From contig JAAYHT010000282.1 of NCBI GenBank assembly GCA_012735285.1, positions 1-11,829 on the forward strand: a stretch of 11,829 nt of DNA, in the 5' to 3' direction. The translations under genes and the position numbers were made by a program. Within the stretch, counting starts at the first letter, position 1; every line of letters begins with the position of its first letter. Source of the DNA: Clostridiales bacterium. Its GTDB lineage: Bacteria > Bacillota > Clostridia > Peptostreptococcales > Anaerovoracaceae. Under the pieces are notes generated by a model. That model ran no database searches and was not told the DNA's origin. It saw only the letters and a list, made by a program, of their open reading frames with translations. Shown here piece by piece: positions 7,278 through 11,829 of this stretch.

Positions 7278-9185
7278 ATGAGCAGTAGAACACTCGCCGG
7301 AAGGTATGAGCTACTTGAGAGAATAGGTGACGGCGGAATGGCAGTGGTTTATAAAGCCAGAGATAAACTTCTAAACCGCTACATTGCCGTTAAAATATTA
7401 AAACCAGAATTCACTAAGGATATAAAGTTTATTGAAATATTTCGCAGGGAGTCCCAGGCAGCTGCCGGCTTATCCCATCCTAATATAGTAAATATTTATG
7501 ATGTAGGCAGAGAGGGAAACATCAATTATATAGTAATGGAGCTAATCGAGGGAAAAGCACTCTCTGATGTAATTAAAGAAAAAGGTGCGTTAAAACCGCG
7601 TGAAGCAGTTATTATTGCAAAGCAGATTGCTTCCGCTTTAAGTCGTGCCCATAAGAACCACATTATACATAGGGATATAAAACCTCACAACATCTTGCTT
7701 ACCAAAGATGGAAATGCTAAAATCACCGATTTTGGTATTGCCAAAGCTGTTAAAACCGGAACTATAGCTGGCAATACTGGTATGATTATGGGTTCAGTCC
7801 ATTATTTCTCCCCAGAACAGGCCAGAGGCGGATATGTAGATGAAAAATCAGATATATACTCCTTAGGTATTGTGCTTTATGAAATGCTTACGGGTAAAGT
7901 TCCTTTTGATGCGGACAATCCTGTTGCAGTTGCAATGAAACATATAAAAGAGGATATAATACCTCCTTCAAAGCTTGTGCCAGAAATCCCAGCTGAAGTA
8001 GAAGAAATAGTATTAAAAGCCACAAGCAAAATTCAAATCAACCGCTATAAAACTGCGGATGAAATGGTGGAGGCTTTGAACAATGCCCTTCCAAGCACAA
8101 TTGGTATAAGCTCCAATCCGATGATTAAAGAAAAACCTAAGCAGGATCAAAAGACACAGTCTGATAAAATAGAAGGAGAAGAAGACTTGAGAGGTAAGAA
8201 GAAAAAAAGGTTTAAAATAAATAAGGTTAAGCTTGCAGCTATAGTCTTAGCCCTTATCTTAGCTTTTCCTGCAAGCCAGTTAATACTAACAGCTATACAA
8301 GCTGGATCAGCACCCACAGAGGTTGAGGTTATAGATGTAACAGGATTGGATGTAGAAGAAGCAACCAAACGACTCAATGAAATAGGCTTGGAACTTGAAG
8401 TTGGCAATGAGGTTGTAAGTGACGAATATGAAGAGGGATTGATTGTTTCCCAGGATCCTTTGCCGGAGATGATAGTAAAGACAGGTAAGACTGTAATTGT
8501 CAATGTAAGTAAAGGACCTATGGATGTTACTATACCAAATGTTATTGGCAAAACTCTTAGCGATGCTGTTTTCTTAATTGAGAGTTTTGGATATACAAAA
8601 GGCGGAGTTTCTGAAGAATATAGTCAAATGCCAAAAGGCGTTGTTATTAGGCAATCACCTAAGGCAGGTACAAATGCAGACAAGGGCACAAGTGTAAGCT
8701 TGGTAGTTAGCTTAGGTGAAGAAATAAAGAGAACTACTGTACCAAATTTGATTGGACTCGAAGTAGATGAAGCTAAGCAAGCTATCGAAAACGCTGGCTT
8801 GTCATTGGGTAAAATCTCTTATGCTCCAAGTGAAATATATGCTAAGAATTTTGTTATGGATCAGAGCATCAGATCAGGAGAAGAGGTTGAATTAGGTACA
8901 CCGATAAGCATTACAGTTAGCGAAGGAATAGAGCAAAGTGTTTCTAAGGATATAAATATTACGATTGATTATACTGATGCAGTAAACGAGGTATTCTATT
9001 TAACAGTGATGGTATCTGATAGCACTGGTGTTTATACACCAATAAACTATGAGCAAAGAGTCAAAAGCAATGGTTCTGAAGTATTTACTGTGACAGGCAG
9101 CGGAAAAGGCAGTATTAAAATATACTTTGATAATGCTTTAGTTAAAGAGTACGTTGTTGATTTTGACACTGGAGAGTTTATTTAA
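7278..9185 (+). CDS. prkC: PASTA-domain Ser/Thr protein kinase PrkC
   Basis: Membrane kinase that senses muropeptides or lipid II through external PASTA repeats and phosphorylates proteins of cell wall, division, translation and spore exit. Of 635 residues, the kinase domain (about 10-270) has GDGGMA at 17-22, the ATP lysine K39, HRDIKPHN at 131-138 (D133 catalytic), DFG at 151-153, and an activation loop with several Thr (160, 162, 167) before SPEQA at 178-182. A basic juxtamembrane stretch (about 305-318) precedes one membrane helix (about 319-341). Three PASTA repeats follow at about 347-413, 416-479 and 484-550; repeats 2 and 3 have the typical IPNVIG and VPNLIG openings, while repeat 1 (VIDVTG) lacks the usual proline. 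The last 85 residues form a beta-rich, possibly Ig-like, extracellular tail. AAGGAG at 7266-7271 lies 6 nt before the ATG. The stop overlaps the rsgA start. Confidence 0.96.
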   Translation: MSSRTLAGRYELLERIGDGGMAVVYKARDKLLNRYIAVKILKPEFTKDIKFIEIFRRESQAAAGLSHPNIVNIYDVGREGNINYIVMELIEGKALSDVIKEKGALKPREAVIIAKQIASALSRAHKNHIIHRDIKPHNILLTKDGNAKITDFGIAKAVKTGTIAGNTGMIMGSVHYFSPEQARGGYVDEKSDIYSLGIVLYEMLTGKVPFDADNPVAVAMKHIKEDIIPPSKLVPEIPAEVEEIVLKATSKIQINRYKTADEMVEALNNALPSTIGISSNPMIKEKPKQDQKTQSDKIEGEEDLRGKKKKRFKINKVKLAAIVLALILAFPASQLILTAIQAGSAPTEVEVIDVTGLDVEEATKRLNEIGLELEVGNEVVSDEYEEGLIVSQDPLPEMIVKTGKTVIVNVSKGPMDVTIPNVIGKTLSDAVFLIESFGYTKGGVSEEYSQMPKGVVIRQSPKAGTNADKGTSVSLVVSLGEEIKRTTVPNLIGLEVDEAKQAIENAGLSLGKISYAPSEIYAKNFVMDQSIRSGEEVELGTPISITVSEGIEQSVSKDINITIDYTDAVNEVFYLTVMVSDSTGVYTPINYEQRVKSNGSEVFTVTGSGKGSIKIYFDNALVKEYVVDFDTGEFI

Positions 9186-10051
9186 TGCAGGGAATCATTG
9201 TTAAAGGAATTGCAGGCTTCTATTATGTAGAAACCGAAGAAGGCATCTATCAGTGTAAAGCAAGGGGTATATTCCGGAAAGATGGCATTATCCCTCGTGT
9301 TGGTGATAATGTCATCATTGAGGCTATCGATGAAGAAGAAGCGGTGATCAATGAAATTTTACCGAGAAAGAATGAATTCATTCGCCCTCCTATTGCTAAT
9401 GTAGACTGTTTCATAATCGTAATTGCTGCTAAACAGCCTGACCCTAACATGTCAATATTGGATAAGTTCTTGGTGATGGCAGAGTTGTACCATACTGATG
9501 TGGTTATATGTGTTAATAAAATTGACTTGGTAGAAAGGGAAGAACTTGAGCTATTTAAAGAAATCTATCAACCGATTTATCCATTAGTATTTGTTAGCGG
9601 CAAAACAGGACAGGGAATTAAGGATTTAGAAGATCTAATCATAGATAAAAAAAGTGCATTAGCTGGGCCATCGGGAGTAGGGAAATCTACAATTTTAAAC
9701 AAGATTATTGGAGAAAAAATAGCCGAAACCGGGGAAGTCAGCCATAAGACAAAAAGAGGCAAGAATACCACCCGACATGTGGAACTATATTCTCTTAAAA
9801 ATGGAGGTATGATCTTCGATACTCCGGGCTTCACATCATTTGATGATCTTGAAGCTGAAGAAGATGAGCTATCATACCTTTATCCTGAAATGCAGCCCTA
9901 TTTATCCAAGTGCAGATATGATGACTGCAGACATCTTGCTGAACCTGATTGCGAGGTTCAAAAAGCAGTTAAGGAAGGCAAAATTCATGAATCGAGATAT
10001 GATTCATATGTAAAACAAATAAAAGAAATTCAAGAAAAGAGGAAGTACTAA
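9185..10051 (+). CDS. rsgA: Ribosome small subunit-dependent GTPase RsgA
   Basis: Late-stage 30S assembly factor (YjeQ/YloQ/CpgA) that checks the decoding centre and releases on GTP hydrolysis. The 288 residues show an N-terminal OB fold (about 1-65), then a circularly permuted GTPase: G4 NKID at 111-114, G5 SGK at 138-140, G1 GPSGVGKST at 161-169, and G3 DTPGF at 212-216. A C-terminal zinc knuckle uses C243, C248, H250 and C256. The order G4-G5-G1-G3 is diagnostic. The start overlaps the prkC stop by 1 bp (TAATG), with GGAGAG at 9171-9176, so translation is likely coupled to the kinase. In Bacillus subtilis the homologue is phosphorylated by PrkC and dephosphorylated by PrpC, which makes this neighbourhood meaningful. 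It in turn overlaps rpe by 1 bp. Confidence 0.97.
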   Translation: MQGIIVKGIAGFYYVETEEGIYQCKARGIFRKDGIIPRVGDNVIIEAIDEEEAVINEILPRKNEFIRPPIANVDCFIIVIAAKQPDPNMSILDKFLVMAELYHTDVVICVNKIDLVEREELELFKEIYQPIYPLVFVSGKTGQGIKDLEDLIIDKKSALAGPSGVGKSTILNKIIGEKIAETGEVSHKTKRGKNTTRHVELYSLKNGGMIFDTPGFTSFDDLEAEEDELSYLYPEMQPYLSKCRYDDCRHLAEPDCEVQKAVKEGKIHESRYDSYVKQIKEIQEKRKY

Positions 10052-10698
10052 TGTATCAACTAGCCCCGTCGATTTTATCAGCTGATTTTTCAAAATTAGG
10101 AGAAGAGGTCAGTGCTGTTGAAGAAGCAGGAGCCCATATAATCCACATCGATATTATGGATGGACACTTTGTACCAAATATATCATATGGACCGGCAGTT
10201 ATGAAAAGCCTTTTAGGTAAAACGAAGCTGCCCTTTGATGTTCATCTGATGATCGAAGATCCTGACAAATATATTAAAGAATTCGTCACAGAGAATACCA
10301 AATACATTTCTGTACATGCAGAGGCCTGTGTTCATCTTCATAGGACCTTGCAGTATATAAAAAGTTTTGGAGTTGAAGCAGGTGTAGCTTTAAATCCTTC
10401 CACACCTCTTAATGTACTCGAATATGTTATCAATGATTTAGATATGGTTTTAATAATGTCGGTTAACCCTGGTTTTGGGGGACAAAGCTTTATACCATCA
10501 GCTTTGGACAAGGTAAAACAACTTAAAAAATTAAAAGACGAATTAAACCCCAATCTTGTAATTGCCATAGACGGAGGAATAACCTTAAATAACGTTAAGG
10601 AAATTGTAGATGCAGGTGTTAACCTTGTAGTAGCAGGTTCATCAGTTTTCGGTGCACCTGACATTAAAGAAAGAGTAAAAGAGTTTTTGAGTCTATAA
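10051..10698 (+). CDS. rpe: Ribulose-phosphate 3-epimerase
   Basis: Interconverts ribulose 5-phosphate and xylulose 5-phosphate in the pentose phosphate pathway. The 215-residue TIM barrel has all family signatures: APSILSADF at 5-13, HIDIMDGHFVPN at 32-43, FDVHLMI at 62-68, MSVNPGFGGQ at 136-145, IAIDGGI near 171-177 and AGSSVF. Metal ligands are H32, D34, H65 and D174, with D34 and D174 also the acid-base pair. Its ATG overlaps the rsgA stop (TAATG), with GAGG at 10039-10042. It is the last gene of the operon and is followed after 16 bp by an intrinsic terminator. The rsgA-rpe order is widely conserved in Bacillota; thiamine pyrophosphokinase, often next, is not present. Confidence 0.97.
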   Translation: MYQLAPSILSADFSKLGEEVSAVEEAGAHIIHIDIMDGHFVPNISYGPAVMKSLLGKTKLPFDVHLMIEDPDKYIKEFVTENTKYISVHAEACVHLHRTLQYIKSFGVEAGVALNPSTPLNVLEYVINDLDMVLIMSVNPGFGGQSFIPSALDKVKQLKKLKDELNPNLVIAIDGGITLNNVKEIVDAGVNLVVAGSSVFGAPDIKERVKEFLSL

Positions 10699-10714
10699 GC
10701 TATGTAATTGTCAT

Positions 10715-10741
10715 GAGGAGAGCCATGCTCCTCTTTTTTTT
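10715..10741 (+). terminator. Intrinsic terminator after rpe
   Basis: GAGGAG (10715-10720) pairs with CTCCTC (10728-10733) around a 7-nt loop, and eight T residues follow. It lies 16 bp after the rpe stop and closes the queH-rpe transcription unit ahead of a new promoter. Confidence 0.85.
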
Positions 10742-10772
10742 ATTCAATAAAGTAAAATAATGTAAAAATAGG

Positions 10773-10801
10773 TTGACAAAGGAAAATATTTACTGTATCA
10801 T
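10773..10801 (+). promoter_or_regulatory. Sigma-A type promoter of the SAF/ATPase operon
   Basis: TTGACA at 10773-10778 is a perfect -35 and TATCAT at 10796-10801 a good -10, with a 17-bp spacer. Transcription should start near 10808, about 30 nt before the GTG start of the next gene. The TTG of the -35 is in frame with that gene but cannot be its start, because it lies upstream of the expected transcript. No operator repeats are evident. Confidence 0.75.
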
Positions 10802-10826
10802 CTATTTACAAAATATGGTAACGATT

Positions 10827-10831
10827 GGAGG
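10827..10831 (+). promoter_or_regulatory. SD site deciding the GTG start of the SAF-domain gene
   Basis: GGAGG, extended by two further G residues, lies 7 nt before GTG at 10839. The in-frame ATG at 10815 has no SD and would lie only a few bases into the transcript, so the GTG is preferred. Confidence 0.7.
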
Positions 10832-10838
10832 GGCCAGT

Positions 10839-11486
10839 GTGAAGCGAGCCAGAATTATTCTAGGACTATTGCTTGTTGTAGGTGCAATTCTTGCCCTGAT
10901 TTACTGGGAGTTAAATGGGCGGGAAAAGGTTCTAATGGATCAGGTTTTAGTAGCAAAAGAAACAATACTACCCGGTACATTGGTAACACGAGAAATGTTC
11001 ATGGAATCGGGGATATTGGAGGAGAATAGAATTGAGGGAGCCTTGGAGCCAAATAGATTGAATGAGGTTTTAGGGAAAATAGCAAATCAAAAGATAATAA
11101 AGAATGCTCAGATTACCGATGAGTATTTTATTGATAGCAAATTTTACCTAAATAAAGAAGAATCAGTATTTAAAATACTTCCTGAGTGGATATATTTAAA
11201 CAGCAGTTCACTTAGAAGAGGAGATTATGTAGATATATATGAATTTGGTAATTCAACCAAGATAGGTACATATAGGGTGGCTTTTGTAAAGGACCAAAAT
11301 GATATTGAAGTAAGGGATGCTAATCAAAAAAGCTCATCCATACTGGATAGAACGGATTCTACATCGATAATCAGCCATATTGAAATCATTACGGATTTAA
11401 AGGGATATGAACAAATATTAGAAAGTGTTCAAAGTACAACATTTGCCGGGCTCTTAATTGTGCAAAGAGGGGAGAATACAAATTGA
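10839..11486 (+). CDS. Membrane-anchored SAF-domain protein, CpaB/RcpC-like
   Basis: Starting at GTG, the 215-residue protein opens with two basic residues and one hydrophobic helix at about 6-22, so the rest should lie outside the membrane. Residues 36-54 (VLVAKETILPGTLVTREMF) form a typical SAF segment, as in CpaB/RcpC, the Tad/Flp pilus assembly proteins. A later RRGDYVDIYE at 126-135 and a C-terminal GLLIVQRGE resemble the second conserved part of CpaB, although the whole protein is shorter than Caulobacter CpaB. No catalytic residues are apparent. It is first in a new operon, with its own promoter, and its stop overlaps the TTG start of a CpaE/TadZ-like gene by 4 bp (TTGA). That pairing supports a Tad-like pilus or secretion role. 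The CpaB-like call is fairly safe; the system it serves is inferred. Confidence 0.7.
   Translation: MKRARIILGLLLVVGAILALIYWELNGREKVLMDQVLVAKETILPGTLVTREMFMESGILEENRIEGALEPNRLNEVLGKIANQKIIKNAQITDEYFIDSKFYLNKEESVFKILPEWIYLNSSSLRRGDYVDIYEFGNSTKIGTYRVAFVKDQNDIEVRDANQKSSSILDRTDSTSIISHIEIITDLKGYEQILESVQSTTFAGLLIVQRGENTN
11469..11474 (+). promoter_or_regulatory. SD site deciding the TTG start of the ATPase-like gene
   Basis: GGGGAG, within a longer AGAGGGGAGA run, lies 8 nt before TTG at 11483. The next in-frame ATG at 11492 is 17 nt away, too far for this site, so the TTG start overlapping the previous stop is favoured. Confidence 0.6.
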
Positions 11487-11788
11487 GTCAGATGTTTGTT
11501 TTTCATGGAGCAGATTCAAAGGTAGGAACAACGATGATTTCACAGTCTGTGGCAGAAATAATAGCGGAGAATCTCAAAGACAAAAGAATACTCTTTACAT
11601 CTCTGAATGGAAGGTCAAATAATCTATATGTTGATCGTATAGGAGAGTCAATAGAGGGGATAAAGCTATACTTGGATAATAAAGTTCTTTCAAAGAAAGA
11701 ACTTACAGACTGTCGACAAAGTCCGCTTTTTCAAGCGGATTTTTGTTATGTAGAAGCTTGTAAACCAGATAAAAAATTGGTACAATAA
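11483..11788 (+). CDS. CpaE/TadZ/MinD-like ATPase N-terminal fragment, apparently truncated
   Basis: The 101 residues begin like a MinD-type ATPase: a beta strand (MFVFHGA), a loop GADSKVGTT at 9-17, then a helix ISQSVAEIIAE and a second strand ILFTSLN. The loop aligns with a deviant Walker A, but the P-loop lysine position holds T16 and a lysine (K13) stands before the VG, so ATP binding is uncertain. Proteins of this type usually run to 250 residues or more and carry a Walker B strand with Asp; none is present before the TAA at 11786-11788. After that stop the same frame stays open to the window edge (VIEILKFQGFRRI), while the other two frames close. A terminator-like hairpin falls within codons 79-87. 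It may be a truncated or interrupted gene, or a genuinely short protein. It probably works with the CpaB-like protein upstream. The start is TTG. Confidence 0.6.
   Translation: MSQMFVFHGADSKVGTTMISQSVAEIIAENLKDKRILFTSLNGRSNNLYVDRIGESIEGIKLYLDNKVLSKKELTDCRQSPLFQADFCYVEACKPDKKLVQ
11718..11744 (+). terminator. Terminator-like hairpin inside the ATPase-like gene
   Basis: TCCGCTT (11722-11728) pairs perfectly with AAGCGGA (11733-11739) around a 4-nt TTTC loop, followed by five T residues. A G-T wobble and three A-T pairs extend the stem to 11 bp. The form is that of an intrinsic terminator, but it lies about 45 bp before the stop codon, inside the reading frame. The structure is certain; whether it terminates transcription is not known. 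Confidence 0.5.
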
Positions 11789-11818
11789 GTCATAGAAATA
11801 TTGAAATTCCAGGGCTTT

Positions 11819-11824
11819 AGGAGG
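11819..11824 (+). promoter_or_regulatory. SD-like AGGAGG at the right edge
   Basis: A perfect AGGAGG is followed by ATTTA and the window end, the right placement for a gene starting just beyond 11829. In frame with the preceding gene the same bases would encode Arg-Arg, so a coding origin is the alternative. Confidence 0.55.
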
Positions 11825-11829
11825 ATTTA

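Noticed and set aside
10773..10838. TTG at 10773 as start of the SAF-domain gene
   Set aside because: The TTG is part of the TTGACA -35 box and lies upstream of the predicted transcript; the GTG at 10839 has a proper SD, and the extra 22 residues do not resemble a signal or domain.
11786..11788. Programmed readthrough of the TAA in the ATPase-like gene
   Set aside because: TAA is not a selenocysteine or pyrrolysine codon and no recoding context is visible; a nonsense change or a true gene end is simpler.
1..11829. CRISPR arrays, tRNA or rRNA genes, insertion sequences
   Set aside because: No regularly spaced repeats, tRNA cloverleaf, rRNA core sequence, transposase or terminal repeats were seen by reading; coding density leaves only the 153-bp left edge and the 140-bp gap after rpe as free space.

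Overview
The window looks like chromosome of an A+T-rich, low-GC Gram-positive bacterium, most likely an anaerobic Clostridia/Tissierellia-type Bacillota. The reasons are the gene order (priA-def-fmt-rsmB-stp-prkC-rsgA-rpe), a PASTA-domain kinase, strong Shine-Dalgarno (SD) sites and QueH in place of the oxygen-tolerant QueG. I cannot assign a genus from the sequence alone.

Left edge (1-153): a strong promoter (TTGAGG, 17-bp spacer, extended TGnTATAAT) sits about 50 bp before queH. A weak candidate for a divergent minus-strand gene start lies at 1-46.

Main block (154-10698): ten plus-strand genes are packed tightly, with gaps of at most 38 bp and two 1-bp TAATG overlaps, and end in an intrinsic terminator at 10715-10741. 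They read as one transcription unit: queH (queuosine synthesis), asnA (ammonia-dependent asparagine synthetase), priA (replication restart helicase), def and fmt (N-terminal formyl cycle of translation), rsmB (16S rRNA m5C967 methyltransferase), stp and prkC (PP2C phosphatase and PASTA Ser/Thr kinase), rsgA (30S assembly GTPase) and rpe (ribulose-phosphate 3-epimerase). The theme is translation and ribosome quality plus a Ser/Thr signalling pair; RsgA is a known type of PrkC/Stp target in Bacillus. PriA is unusual because the winged-helix domain expected between its DNA-binding and helicase parts is absent.

Right edge (10699-11829): after the terminator comes a new promoter (TTGACA, 17 bp, TATCAT) and a second operon. 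Its first gene encodes a membrane-anchored SAF-domain protein resembling CpaB/RcpC of Tad/Flp pilus systems, starting at GTG. The second encodes a short protein beginning like a CpaE/TadZ/MinD-type ATPase, starting at TTG and overlapping the first gene. It ends after 101 residues, has no Walker B motif, and contains a terminator-like hairpin near its 3' end. A perfect AGGAGG at 11819-11824 points either to another gene starting just outside the window or to continued reading of the interrupted ATPase. This right-hand module is the least ordinary part of the window.
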